A stretch of DNA of 64,000 nucleotides from Luteimicrobium sp049844995 (GCF_049844995.1 NZ_JBNCMC010000004.1:62001-126000); one strand, 5' to 3'. Positions 41,295 to 50,276 are shown, counted from the stretch's first letter. Numbers and translations: made by a program. Notes: generated by a model not told the origin, from the letters alone.

Positions 41295-42535
41295 GGGTGC
41301 TGGCTCTGCAGTCGGGGACGTCAGCGGACGGCGTCGACGCGGCGCTGGTCGAGGTCGCGGCGTCGGGGGAGCCGCGGCGCCCCGACCTCGACGTGCGCGT
41401 GCTCGACGTGCGGACCGTCGCGTGGGAGGCCGAGGCGCAGGCGGCCGTGCTGCAAGCGGTCGAGGGCGTTCCTCTCGATCCCGGCGCGTGGTGCCGGCTC
41501 GAGACGGCGGTCGGCCTGGGTCTCGCCGACGCCGGTCGCGCGGTCGTGGCGGAGCGCGGGGCCGTGGACCTCGTCGTCTCGCCCGGCCAGACCGTCTTCC
41601 ACGGCACCCGGGACGGCCGCACCTGGGGCACGCTCCAGGTCGGCCAGCCCGCGTGGCTCGCCGAGGCGCTCGCCACCCCCGTGCTGTTCGACCTGCGCGT
41701 CGCCGACGTCGCCGCCGGGGGAGCCGGTGCGCCGTTGATCGCCGCGTTCGACCGGCTCTGGCTGCGCGACCTCGCCGCGCAGGCCGGGCCGGGCGGCGTC
41801 GCGACCCTCAACCTCGGCGGGATCGCGAACGTCCAGCGCGTGCGGCCGGGCGGCGTGGAGGCGTTCGACACCGGGCCCGGGAACGGGCTGCTCGACGCGG
41901 TCGTGCGACGCGCGACCGGCCGCCCGTACGACGCCGACGGGGCGCTCGCGCGGGCCGGCCGCGTCGACGAGGCGCTGCTCGCCGCGCTGCTCGACCACCC
42001 CTACTTCCGCCGCCCGCCGACGACGACCGGTCGGGAGACCTTCTCGGTCGCCGTCGTCGACGCCGCGCTCGACCGCGCTCACGCCGCGGGCCGGACGGTC
42101 GGGCTCGAGGACCAGTGCGCGACGCTCGTCGAGCTCACGGCCCGGACGGTCGCGCGAGGCGTCGCGGGGCTGGGCGCGGGCCTGCCGGGGCTCCTGATCG
42201 GGTCGGGCGGCGGCATGCGGAACCCCGCGCTCGTCGCCGCGCTGCGGGCGGCGCTCGACCGGGAGGCCGGTCCTGACGCCGTGCGGCTCGAGTCCAGCGC
42301 GGCGCACGGCATCGACCCGGACGCGCGCGAGGCCGTGATGTTCGCGGTGCTCGGGTACCTCTCGGCGCGGCGCCTCCCGCTCGACCTGCCCACGCGCACC
42401 GCGGGTCGGCCGCGGGTCGCCGGGCACCTCGCGGGCTGGGCGTTCGGCGGGCCGGCCTTCGCGGAGGCGCTCGCCGCGCCCGTCGACGACGTCGCCCGGC
42501 TGACCGTGAGCAGCGGCCGTGGGGCGGCGTCGTGA
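41291..42535 (+). CDS. anmK: Anhydro-N-acetylmuramic acid kinase
   Basis: The protein has 414 residues. It opens 1,6-anhydroMurNAc with ATP and water to give MurNAc-6-phosphate. Family motifs are QSGTSADGVDAALV, VSPGQTVFHG, LFDLRVADVAAGGAGAPL, TLNLGGIANVQ, GPGNGLLDAVV and the second glycine loop IGSGGGMRNPAL. It needs anhydro-sugars, made by lytic transglycosylases. ATG 41291 overlaps the nagZ stop by 4 bases. Together with MurQ it shows the operon is aimed at cell-wall sugars. Confidence 0.93.
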   Translation: MRVLALQSGTSADGVDAALVEVAASGEPRRPDLDVRVLDVRTVAWEAEAQAAVLQAVEGVPLDPGAWCRLETAVGLGLADAGRAVVAERGAVDLVVSPGQTVFHGTRDGRTWGTLQVGQPAWLAEALATPVLFDLRVADVAAGGAGAPLIAAFDRLWLRDLAAQAGPGGVATLNLGGIANVQRVRPGGVEAFDTGPGNGLLDAVVRRATGRPYDADGALARAGRVDEALLAALLDHPYFRRPPTTTGRETFSVAVVDAALDRAHAAGRTVGLEDQCATLVELTARTVARGVAGLGAGLPGLLIGSGGGMRNPALVAALRAALDREAGPDAVRLESSAAHGIDPDAREAVMFAVLGYLSARRLPLDLPTRTAGRPRVAGHLAGWAFGGPAFAEALAAPVDDVARLTVSSGRGAAS

Positions 42536-43443
42536 CGGCGGGCGGGGCGACGGGCGTGGCCGGCGTCGACCTCGGCAAGACGTCGTGCCGCGTGGTCGTC
42601 CGGGACGCGAACGGCGAGCGGGTCGGCGAGGCCGTCGGTGCGCCGGGGCTCGCGTCCCCCGACGGGGTCGCGCGCGCCGTCGACGCGGTGCTCGCCGGCC
42701 TGCGGGCGGCGGCGGCCGGCGCCGGGACGCTTCGGGCGGTCGGCGTCGGCGCCGCCGGTGCGCTCGCAGCCCCGGACGCCGCCGCCCGGCTCGCCACGGA
42801 GCTCGCGGCCGCGTGCGGGGCGCCCGTCGCCGTCACGTCCGACGCCACGGTCGCGCACGCCGGCGCGTTCGCCGGGCGGCCGGGCACGGTCGTGGCGGTC
42901 GGGACGGGGACGGTGCTCGTCGAGCTCGACAGGTCCGGAGACCTGCGCACGCTCGACGGCTGGGGCCCGTGGCTCGGCGACGACGGCAGCGGGACCTGGC
43001 TCGGCCGCGCGGGGCTCCGCGCCGTGCTCCGGGCCCACGAGGGGCGGGGCGAGCCGACCGCGCTGACCGACCGGGCGGGCGCGTGGGGCGGGCCGCCGGA
43101 CGCCCTGCCGGCCCGCGTCGCCGGCGCCGACGCGCCCGCACGGACGCTCGCGTCGTTCGCCCCCCACGTGCTCGCCGCGGCGTCGCAGGGCGACGGCGTC
43201 GCGCGGACGATCGTCGCCGAAGCCGTGCGCGCCGTCGCCGACGCGTGCTCCCACGCCACCGCGCCCTACGCGCCGGTCGGCGGCATCGCCACCGCCGAGC
43301 CCTTCGCCTCCGCGCTCCGTGCCGTGCTCGGCCCGGGCTCCGTCGTCGTGCCCGAGTCGGCGCCGCCCCACGGCGGGCTGCTCCTCGCCGCCGACCCCAC
43401 CACCCCCTACGAGAGGACGGTGAGCCGCCGTGACCCGGTCTGA
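42532..43443 (+). CDS. BadF-type N-acetylglucosamine/N-acetylmuramic acid kinase
   Basis: The protein has 303 residues. It belongs to the BadF/BadG/BcrA/BcrD ATPase family, which includes NagK of animals and MurK of Clostridium. The phosphate loops AGVDLGKTSCRVVVRD and VVAVGTGTVLVEL, and the WLGDDGSGTWLGRAGLRAVLRA element typical of GlcNAc kinases, are clear. It likely phosphorylates GlcNAc from NagZ and perhaps MurNAc at the 6-position. The GTG start overlaps the anmK stop by 4 bases. Confidence 0.9.
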   Translation: MTAGGATGVAGVDLGKTSCRVVVRDANGERVGEAVGAPGLASPDGVARAVDAVLAGLRAAAAGAGTLRAVGVGAAGALAAPDAAARLATELAAACGAPVAVTSDATVAHAGAFAGRPGTVVAVGTGTVLVELDRSGDLRTLDGWGPWLGDDGSGTWLGRAGLRAVLRAHEGRGEPTALTDRAGAWGGPPDALPARVAGADAPARTLASFAPHVLAAASQGDGVARTIVAEAVRAVADACSHATAPYAPVGGIATAEPFASALRAVLGPGSVVVPESAPPHGGLLLAADPTTPYERTVSRRDPV

Positions 43444-44362
43444 CCGCATCGCCCGCCTGCGCACCGAGCTGGAAGGGCTCACCACCGAGCACGCCGCCGC
43501 CGAGTTCGCCGACCTGGACGTGCTGCCCACCCGCGACGTCGTCCGCGTCATGCTCGACGACGGCCGCCAGGTCGCCGACGCGGTCCTCGCCCGGGCCGAC
43601 GACATCGCCCGGGCCGTGGACCTCGTCGCGGAACGGATGCGCCGCGGTGGCCGCCTCGTCTACCTCGGGGCCGGGACGCCCGGCAGGCTCGGTGTGCTCG
43701 ACGCCAGCGAGATCCCGCCCACGTTCGGGCTCGACCCGAGCCGCGTCGTCGGGATCATCGCGGGCGGGCCCGCCGCGCTCGTCAGCTCGATCGAGGGCGC
43801 CGAGGACGACGCGAGCCTCGGCGCCGCGGACCTCGAGGCGGCTGGCGTCGGGCCGGACGACGTCGTCGTCGGGATCACGGCGTCGGGGCGGACCCCGTAC
43901 GTCGTGGGCGGGCTCGCGCACGCGCGCGGCGTCGGGGCGGGCACCGTCGCTGTCGCGTGCAACCGGGGGACGGCGGTCGCGGCGCTCGCGGACGTCGGCA
44001 TCGAGGTCGTCGTCGGGCCGGAGGTCGTCGCCGGGTCGACCCGGCTCAAGGCGGGCACCGCGCAGAAGCTCGTGCTCAACACGATCTCGACCGTCACGAT
44101 GATCCGGCTCGGCAAGACGTACGCCGGGCACATGGTGGACCTGCAGACGTCGAACGAGAAGCTCCTGGCCCGGGGGGAGCGGACGGTCATGCTGGTCACG
44201 GGCGTGGACGAGGACGCGGCGCGTGCGGCGCTGCGTGACACCGGGGGAGCGGTGAAGGCTGCGATCCTGGTCTGCATGAAGGACCTGCCGGGCCCGGAGG
44301 CGCTCGACCTGCTCGCCGCGCACGACGGCCGCCTGCGCGACGCGCTCGAGGCGACGACGTGA
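43430..44362 (+). CDS. murQ: N-acetylmuramic acid 6-phosphate etherase
   Basis: The protein has 310 residues. It cleaves the lactyl ether of MurNAc-6-phosphate to give GlcNAc-6-phosphate and D-lactate. The SIS-type domain has VYLGAGTPGRLGVLDASEIPPTFG, the catalytic Glu in DASE and a second Glu in SIEGAEDD, followed by VVGITASGRTPYVVGGL and the CACN-like loop VACNRG. The GTG start overlaps the kinase gene by 14 bases. It is close to E. coli MurQ in all key motifs. Confidence 0.96.
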   Translation: MTRSDRIARLRTELEGLTTEHAAAEFADLDVLPTRDVVRVMLDDGRQVADAVLARADDIARAVDLVAERMRRGGRLVYLGAGTPGRLGVLDASEIPPTFGLDPSRVVGIIAGGPAALVSSIEGAEDDASLGAADLEAAGVGPDDVVVGITASGRTPYVVGGLAHARGVGAGTVAVACNRGTAVAALADVGIEVVVGPEVVAGSTRLKAGTAQKLVLNTISTVTMIRLGKTYAGHMVDLQTSNEKLLARGERTVMLVTGVDEDAARAALRDTGGAVKAAILVCMKDLPGPEALDLLAAHDGRLRDALEATT

Positions 44363-45225
44363 CCGACGTCCTGCTGGAGATCCGCCGCTCGCTCGAGGCG
44401 CCGCGCGCGGCGGAGGCCCGGGTCGCACAGCTCGTGGCGGCGCGTCCTGAGATCGTCGCGGCGTCCACGATCACCGAGATCGCGCGGGCGTCGGGCACGT
44501 CCCAGGCGACGGTGGCCCGCTACTGCCAGTCGCTCGGGTACGGGGGGTACCGGGACTTCCGCCTCGCGGTCGTCGAGGCGCTCTCGCGCGAGGGCGCTGC
44601 GCGCGACCACTTCCACATCGACGACGCCGAGATCGACCCCACCGATACCGCCGCCGAGACCGTCGCGAAGGTCGTCTTCCAGGAGGTCCAAGCGCTGCGC
44701 GCGCTGGGCGACCAGCTCGACGTGGCCGCCGTCGACCGGGTGGTCGAGGCCCTTCTCGGTGCCCGGCGCGTCGAGGTGTACGGAGCGGGGGCGTCCGGGC
44801 TGGCGGCGCAGGACCTCTTCCAGAAGCTGTCGCGCGTCCGCTTCGCCGTCGGGTGCTCGTCGGACGTGCACCAGACGCTCGCGCAGGTCGCGCTCCTCGA
44901 GCCCGGCGACGTCGCGATCGGGTTCACGCACTCCGGCGCGACCCACGAGACCCTCGACGTGCTCGCCGCCGCGCGGGCCGCCGGCGCGACGACCGTCGCC
45001 GTCACCAACGGGACCGGGACGTCGGTGGACCAGCACGCCGACGTCGTCCTGACCACCCAGGTGCGCGAGAGCCTGTTCCGCGCGGGCGCCATGGTGAGCC
45101 GGACCGCCCAGCTCGCGATCGTCGACATCCTGTTCGTCCGCGTCGTGCAGCGCAGCTTCGACACTGCAGCCGACGCCCTGCGCCGCACCTACGAGGCTGT
45201 CGCCCCGCACCGCCCCGCCCGCTGA
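44359..45225 (+). CDS. murR: MurR/RpiR-family transcriptional regulator
   Basis: The protein has 288 residues. An N-terminal RpiR helix-turn-helix (about 25-70: STITEIARASGTSQATVARYCQSLGYGGYRDFRLAV) is joined to a C-terminal SIS sugar-phosphate domain (about 120-270: VEVYGAGASGLAAQDLFQKLSR, GFTHSGATHETLDVLAAA). It probably senses MurNAc-6-phosphate or GlcNAc-6-phosphate, as E. coli MurR does. The GTG start overlaps murQ by 4 bases, so it is the last gene of the operon. It may act on the palindrome at 36507. Confidence 0.9.
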   Translation: MTDVLLEIRRSLEAPRAAEARVAQLVAARPEIVAASTITEIARASGTSQATVARYCQSLGYGGYRDFRLAVVEALSREGAARDHFHIDDAEIDPTDTAAETVAKVVFQEVQALRALGDQLDVAAVDRVVEALLGARRVEVYGAGASGLAAQDLFQKLSRVRFAVGCSSDVHQTLAQVALLEPGDVAIGFTHSGATHETLDVLAAARAAGATTVAVTNGTGTSVDQHADVVLTTQVRESLFRAGAMVSRTAQLAIVDILFVRVVQRSFDTAADALRRTYEAVAPHRPAR

Positions 45226-45257
45226 ATCGGCCCGTCTACCTCGCGGTCGGGTTGGGG

Positions 45258-46253
45258 TCAGATCGCGCGGGCGTGGGCGACCAGGCGGTCGGACAGCGCG
45301 TCGAACGCGGGGTCGACGTCCTGGTAGTGCGAGTGCGCGTCGAACCAGGCGACCTGCTCGGCGGCGCCCTCGTCGTACGTCGTCGTGGTCCGGAACTCCG
45401 GGACGAGGGCACGGACCTTGGCGTTGTCGAAGACCATCGAGTGCGCCTTGTCGCCCAGCAGCCCGGGCCCGTGCTCGGGGGACGCGAGCGCGATGGTCTC
45501 GGACGCGACGTGCACGAGCTCCGCCTCGACCCCCGCGGCCTGCCCGAGCCACGTGTAGACCTGGTCCCACGTGGGCGTGTGGTCGCCGGTCAGCGTGAAC
45601 GCCTCGCCGGTCGCGGCGGGGTGCCCGAGCAGCCCGGCGAGCCCGACGGCGACGTCCTGCGCGTGCGTGAGCGTCCACAGGCTGGTGCCGTCCCCGTGCA
45701 CGACGACGGGCTTGCCGGCCCGCATCCGGGCGACGTCGGTCCAGCCGCCCATGGTCGGCAGGATGGTGCGGTCGTACGTGTGGGACGGCCGGATGATCGT
45801 GCCCGGGAACCCGCGGTCGCGGTACGCGGCGACGAGCAGGTCCTCGCACGCGGCCTTGTCGCGCGAGTACTGCCAGAACGGGTTGCGCAGCGGCGTCGAC
45901 TCGGTCACGGGCAGCCGCGCCGGCGGCTTCTGGTACGCCGACGCCGAGCTGATGAACACGTACTGCCCGACGCGCCCGTCGAACCGTTCGACGTCCGCGG
46001 CGACGTGCTCGGTGGTGAACGCCATGAACTGCGCGACGACGTCGAACTCCTCGCCGCCGAGCGCGGCGTCGAGCGACGCCGGGTCGCGCAGGTCGCCGGT
46101 GAGGCGGCGGACGTCGTCGGGCAGGGGGCGCAGGCTGGTGGTGCCGCGGTTGAGGACGGTCACATGGTGCCCCGCCTCGACCGCACGCTGGACGGTGGCC
46201 GCGGAGATGACGCCGCTGCCGCCGAGGAACAGGATCCGCTTCGTCGCAGTCAT
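45258..46253 (-). CDS. NAD-dependent epimerase/dehydratase-family oxidoreductase
   Basis: The protein has 331 residues. It is an extended SDR with glycine motif FLGGSGVISAATVQRAV, then VLNRGTTSLRPLP, and a modified active site in which SSASAYQKP precedes a Tyr-x3-Lys-like YSRDKAACEDLL. The family converts nucleotide sugars or related substrates with NAD(P). The specific substrate is unknown. It is 7 bases from a glycosyltransferase gene read in the same direction, which suggests a joint role in glycan or glycolipid synthesis. Confidence 0.87.
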   Translation of the reverse strand: MTATKRILFLGGSGVISAATVQRAVEAGHHVTVLNRGTTSLRPLPDDVRRLTGDLRDPASLDAALGGEEFDVVAQFMAFTTEHVAADVERFDGRVGQYVFISSASAYQKPPARLPVTESTPLRNPFWQYSRDKAACEDLLVAAYRDRGFPGTIIRPSHTYDRTILPTMGGWTDVARMRAGKPVVVHGDGTSLWTLTHAQDVAVGLAGLLGHPAATGEAFTLTGDHTPTWDQVYTWLGQAAGVEAELVHVASETIALASPEHGPGLLGDKAHSMVFDNAKVRALVPEFRTTTTYDEGAAEQVAWFDAHSHYQDVDPAFDALSDRLVAHARAI

Positions 46254-46260
46254 GCGCCGA

Positions 46261-47490
46261 TCATCGCACCCGCACGGGCACCCCTCGCATCGATTCGACC
46301 CGCCGCCCGACGCCGCGCCCGCCGGCGACCCGCTCGACGACGCCCCCGTACGCCGCGACCATCCGCGTCCGGCTGAAGCGCGAACGGCTGCGGACGAGGG
46401 CCGGGGTCAGCTCGTCGCGCCGGGACACGCCCTCGGCCCAGCCGGCGGCGACGGCGTGCGGGTCGCGCGCGACGACGAGCCCGATGCCGTCGACGATCCG
46501 CTCGCTGTCGCCCACGGCGGTCGTCACCGGCACGGCCCCGCACATCGCGCCCTCGATGAGGCACAGCGGCGCCGCCTCCCCGAACGACGACGTGAGCGCG
46601 ACGACGTCGGCGGTCGCGAGGATCGACGGCACGTCGTCCCGGACCCCGAGCAGGTGGAGCCGGTCGAGGAGGTCGGGCCGGTCCCCGAACGCGCGCTCGA
46701 CGTCGTCCACCAGTCCCGGGTTCGCGAGGCTCATGCCGGCGCCGCACGCGACGACGTGGGCGGCGTCGTCGGCGGCGAGGTGCACCCGCGCGGCCGCGAG
46801 GAACAGCGGGACGTCCTTCATCGTGTCGTAGCGGGCGGCCAGCACGACGACGGACGCGTCGACCGGGATGCCCGACCTCACGCGCAGGGTCGCGCGGCGC
46901 CCGACCCCGGCCGGCCGGAAGCGCAGCAGGTCGATGCCGTTGGGCACGACCGTGAGCAGGTGCTCGGGCACGCCCGCCGCGGCGTACGCGTCGCGGGTCG
47001 AGTACGCGCAGCAGACGGCGCCCGCGAGCCGGCCCGACGCCGCGGCGGCCAGCAGGTCCCCCAGGCCGCGCCCCGAGTGCTCGGGGTCCGAGCGGTGCAG
47101 GCACGCCACGACCGGCGCGTCCCCGAAGGCGTCGGTCGCGACCAGGCGCAGCGGCTGCTCCTTGAGCGTCAGCACGACGTCGGACGCCGCGGCCTGCCGC
47201 GCCGCCCGCGCCAGCTCGGTCGGGTCGAACGGCCGGTCCGCCGGGTCGTCCCAGCCGCGCCCGAGGCTCGACACGCGCACCCCGGCCTGGCGCAGGGCAC
47301 GGTAGCGCGGGTCGTCCGCCATGCGTTGGCGCAGGCTCTCGCGCTGCACCTCGCGGTGGATCGCGAGCACGCGATGGGTCTGCGTGCCGCCCGTGTGCAG
47401 CCCCGTCACCACGCTCGTGTGGAGCGCGCGCGCACCACCGCTGAAGAACCCCTCGTACACCGACAGCACCCGCAACGGCCTCGTGGTCAT
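46261..47490 (-). CDS. GT4-family glycosyltransferase
   Basis: The protein has 409 residues. It is a GT-B fold retaining glycosyltransferase: N-terminal acceptor half (LRVLSVYEGFFSGGARALHTSVV) and C-terminal nucleotide-sugar half with the E-x7-E region SSFGEAAPLCLIEGAMCGAVPV. The conserved VVPNGIDLLRFRP linker and ARYDTMKDVPLFLAAA are typical of group 1. There is no membrane segment, so it acts at the cytosolic face. It precedes the epimerase gene by 7 bases on the same strand. Confidence 0.92.
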   Translation of the reverse strand: MTTRPLRVLSVYEGFFSGGARALHTSVVTGLHTGGTQTHRVLAIHREVQRESLRQRMADDPRYRALRQAGVRVSSLGRGWDDPADRPFDPTELARAARQAAASDVVLTLKEQPLRLVATDAFGDAPVVACLHRSDPEHSGRGLGDLLAAAASGRLAGAVCCAYSTRDAYAAAGVPEHLLTVVPNGIDLLRFRPAGVGRRATLRVRSGIPVDASVVVLAARYDTMKDVPLFLAAARVHLAADDAAHVVACGAGMSLANPGLVDDVERAFGDRPDLLDRLHLLGVRDDVPSILATADVVALTSSFGEAAPLCLIEGAMCGAVPVTTAVGDSERIVDGIGLVVARDPHAVAAGWAEGVSRRDELTPALVRSRSRFSRTRMVAAYGGVVERVAGGRGVGRRVESMRGVPVRVR

Positions 47491-47610
47491 GACCCACCTC
47501 CTGCCGCGAGCATGCGGGCCGCCCGTGGCCGGGGGATGTCCGCGCTGTTACGGCAGGGTCAACGCTCGAACCCGCCGGCGGTGACGTCCGTGCGCCGACG
47601 GTGACGCGGG

Positions 47611-48261
47611 TCAGCGGGCGAGGGCCCGGATCGTCCGTTCGGCCTCGGCCGGACCCATGGGGCGGCAGCCGAGCGCGACCCAGCGCCGCACGAGCGCGGG
47701 CTCGGCCCGCAGCAGCCCCCAGCCCCGGCGCAGCAGCGTGAGGGGCGGCTTGCGCATCTCGCCGAGGTCGCGCAGCAGCCGGTACCAGGCGGTGACGACG
47801 CGCGGGCGGCGCAGGCAGATCGCGTCCGCGAGGATGCCCTCGGCGCGGCAGGCGTCGACGAGCTGGGCGGCGAAGATGCCCTCCGCCACGAGGAGCGGTG
47901 CCCCGGTCACGTCGAGCTGCGTGGAGCCCGTGCGGCGCGACGTCGAGATGTCGTAGACGGGCACCTCGGCGCGTCCGTCGCGGCAGAGCCGATCCAGTGC
48001 CACGAGGGCGGCGGCGCCGTCCCAGCTCGCGGGGTCGTCCCAGTCGACGATGCCGAACCGGTGCGGCAGGTCGGGGTGGTCGCCGTCGTGGTAGAAGTCG
48101 TCGAGCTCGACGACGGGGAGCCCGAGCCGGCGGGTGAGCGACGTCTTGCCCGAGCCCGAGGCCCCGGTGAGGAGGACGACGCGCCGCGCGGGGACGCGGG
48201 CGCCGTCGGGCAGGGGGAAGAGCGCGGGCTCGGAGTCGGTGCGGTCGGCGGCCTCGGTCAC
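47611..48261 (-). CDS. Uridine kinase-like P-loop protein
   Basis: The protein has 216 residues. Walker A is TGASGSGKTSL, the acidic substrate loop is VVELDDFYHDGDHPDLP, and the second motif is APLLVAEGIFAAQL. This matches actinobacterial uridine kinase-family proteins that phosphorylate uridine or cytidine, but the C-terminal half (LLRDLGEMRKPPLTLLRRGWGLLR) is distinct from E. coli Udk. The GTG start is 6 bases after a GACAAT box, so the mRNA may be leaderless. It is divergent from the HAD gene. Confidence 0.85.
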   Translation of the reverse strand: MTEAADRTDSEPALFPLPDGARVPARRVVLLTGASGSGKTSLTRRLGLPVVELDDFYHDGDHPDLPHRFGIVDWDDPASWDGAAALVALDRLCRDGRAEVPVYDISTSRRTGSTQLDVTGAPLLVAEGIFAAQLVDACRAEGILADAICLRRPRVVTAWYRLLRDLGEMRKPPLTLLRRGWGLLRAEPALVRRWVALGCRPMGPAEAERTIRALAR

Positions 48262-48295
48262 CGTCGCATTGTCTCAGCGCACGTTAACGATCTGT

Positions 48296-48307
48296 GAACA
48301 GTTGTTC
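48296..48307. promoter_or_regulatory. GAACA/TGTTC palindrome between divergent genes
   Basis: GAACAGTTGTTC has 5-base arms and also fits GAAC-N4-GTTC, the core of LexA boxes. The outer bases (T and C) depart from the CGAAC...GTTCG form. It may instead be the operator of the RpiR regulator that ends the downstream operon. Confidence 0.35.
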
Positions 48308-48348
48308 CGTGGAGCCGGATTTCGTGAACGAAGCGTCCATGGCCGGGC

Positions 48349-48354
48349 TAGCAT
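48349..48354 (+). promoter_or_regulatory. -10 box of leaderless HAD/phn transcript
   Basis: TAGCAT lies 7 bases before the GTG at 48362. No ribosome-binding site at normal spacing is seen, so transcription likely begins at the start codon. Confidence 0.5.
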
Positions 48355-48361
48355 CGCTGCC

Positions 48362-49150
48362 GTGAACCGCCCTGCTGTGCTCCTGCTCGACTTCGACGGC
48401 ACCGTCTGCGTCGGCGACGGACCCGTCCGCGCCTACGCCGAGGCCGTCGTCGCCGGCGTCCTCGACGCCGCCACCACGACCGACGCCGCCACCACCGACG
48501 CCGACCGCGCCGCGGGGCGCGCCCTGTCCGACGAGCTGCGCCAGGGGCTCGAGGCCTACCTCGACTCCGCCGCGGCCGCCGCGACGGCCGACACCCCCGT
48601 GGACGGATACGCCGCCGTCGCAGCCCTCGCCGCTCGCTACGCCACGCCCGCGCAGCTCGACGCCGCGTACACGGCGTCGCGCGAGGCCCTCGCGACGTCC
48701 GGCCTCGAGGTGGCCGCCCCCGAGGGCCTCGTCGCCCTCCTCGACGAACTCGGCCCGCAGGTGGAGCGGGTCCTCGTCACCAACGCCCCGCCGCGCGGCG
48801 TCACCGAGACCCTCGCGAGGCTCGGCCTCGCGGACGTGCTCGACGACGTCGTCACGTCGGCAGCCAAGCCCGCGGGCTGGGACGGCATCCTCCCCGCGTA
48901 CCTCGCCGGCCGGCCCCCCGCGGCCGTGCTCGCCGTCGGCGACGTGTGGCGCAACGACGTCGAGCCCCCGCTCGCCGCCGGCTGCGCCACCGCGCTCATC
49001 GACCGCTTCGGTCACCGACCCGGGCCCGCGCACGCGGCCGCCCGGACCTTCGAGGAGCTCTTCCCGGCGATCCGGGAGTGGGCGGCCGACCCCACCGGGT
49101 TCGTCGGCCGCCACGAGCCCGTGGTCCACGGCCTCGCGGCCGTCGCCTGA
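48362..49150 (+). CDS. HAD-superfamily phosphatase at the head of a phosphonate-type import operon
   Basis: The protein has 262 residues. HAD motif I LLLDFDGTVC carries the nucleophile and acid Asp pair. A helical cap of about 120 residues follows, then motif II VLVTNAPPRG, motif III around SAAKPAGWDGI and motif IV VGDVWRNDVEPPLAAG. GTG 48362 was chosen over upstream in-frame codons because a -10-like box lies right before it. Next to phnD, it probably dephosphorylates the imported compound or a product of it. Confidence 0.85.
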   Translation: MNRPAVLLLDFDGTVCVGDGPVRAYAEAVVAGVLDAATTTDAATTDADRAAGRALSDELRQGLEAYLDSAAAAATADTPVDGYAAVAALAARYATPAQLDAAYTASREALATSGLEVAAPEGLVALLDELGPQVERVLVTNAPPRGVTETLARLGLADVLDDVVTSAAKPAGWDGILPAYLAGRPPAAVLAVGDVWRNDVEPPLAAGCATALIDRFGHRPGPAHAAARTFEELFPAIREWAADPTGFVGRHEPVVHGLAAVA

Positions 49151-49229
49151 GCCGGACCGCACGACCCACCGAACCGACCCGAACAGCAACCCCCGTCACC
49201 CCGGCGGGACAGAACAGAACGGGAACGCC

Positions 49230-50270
49230 ATGAACATCGCACGTGCACGACTCGCGGGGCTCGTCGGCGCCGCGGCGCTCGCCACGTCCCTCGTCCTCGC
49301 CGGCTGCGGCGCCTCCCAGGAGGACGCGTCGGCCGGGGGCTCCGGCACCGGCACCGCGGGCGCCTCGGCGGCCTGCACCGGCAAGGCCGACGACGGCGCC
49401 AAGGCCCCCACGCAGCTCACCCTCGCGCTCGTCCCCTCGGGCGACGCGAAGAAGCTCGTCGAGACGGTCAAGCCGCTCGAGGAGGCGCTGACGTCGCGCC
49501 TCGGGATCCCCGTCAAGGGCGTCATCACGCAGGACTACCAGGCCGCCGTCGAGGCGATCGGCTCGAACCAGGCGCAGATCGGCATGCTGCCGAGCCTGCA
49601 GATGAGCCAGGCCTGCGACAAGTACGGCGCCGTCCCCGCGCTGCAGACGCAGCGGAACGGCAAGTCGACGTACGCCGCCCAGTTCATGACGAACAACCCC
49701 GACAAGTACTGCGCCGACACCCCCGTCAAGGGCGAGAACGGGATGCTGTACTGCAACGGCACCGAGTCCGGCACGGGCCCCGCGGGGCTCGACTCGCTCC
49801 CGAAGATGAAGGGCGCGACCGTCTCGCTCCTCCAGGCGGCGTCCCCCGCGGGGTACATCTTCCCGGTGGCCGCGATGAAGACCGCGGGCCTCGACGTCGA
49901 CAAGGACGTCAAGGTCGTCCAGGTGACCGCGAACGACGCGAGCGTGCTCGCCGTCTACAACGGCGACGCCGAGGTCGGGACGAGCTACTGGGACGCACGG
50001 TCCGTCGTCGAGGGCGACACCCCCGACGTCGGCAGCAAGGTCGTGGTCTTCGCCCTCACGGACGAGATCCCGAACGACGGCGTCTCGCTCTCGTCCGGCC
50101 TGAGCAAGGAGTGGCAGACGAAGATCGCGGACGCGATGAAGGACTACGCCTCCACGCCCGACGGCGTGAAGGCCCTGACGGCGATCTACCAGATCACCGG
50201 TCTCGTCGACGCCGACCCGGCCAAGCTGAGCGAGACTCAGCGCGTGGCCGCGTCGATCGGCCTCGGCTGA
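49230..50270 (+). CDS. phnD: Phosphonate/phosphite-type ABC substrate-binding lipoprotein
   Basis: The protein has 346 residues. The lipoprotein signal ends in LVLAGC (lipobox), followed by a Ser/Gly linker. The PhnD-family core begins PTQLTLALVPSGDAKKLVETVKPLEEAL and contains QDYQAAVEAIGSNQAQIGMLPSLQMSQ and VGTSYWDARSVVEGD, where phosphate-like oxyanions are bound at helix ends. The ligand could be a phosphonate, phosphite or an organic phosphate. It is followed by a hairpin that may raise its share of transcripts over the permeases. Confidence 0.9.
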   Translation: MNIARARLAGLVGAAALATSLVLAGCGASQEDASAGGSGTGTAGASAACTGKADDGAKAPTQLTLALVPSGDAKKLVETVKPLEEALTSRLGIPVKGVITQDYQAAVEAIGSNQAQIGMLPSLQMSQACDKYGAVPALQTQRNGKSTYAAQFMTNNPDKYCADTPVKGENGMLYCNGTESGTGPAGLDSLPKMKGATVSLLQAASPAGYIFPVAAMKTAGLDVDKDVKVVQVTANDASVLAVYNGDAEVGTSYWDARSVVEGDTPDVGSKVVVFALTDEIPNDGVSLSSGLSKEWQTKIADAMKDYASTPDGVKALTAIYQITGLVDADPAKLSETQRVAASIGLG

Positions 50271-50276
50271 CACCCC

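Noticed and set aside
48296..48307. Firm call of a LexA box
   Set aside because: The core fits but the outer bases do not, and neither neighbour is a known SOS gene; kept only as a low-confidence operator.
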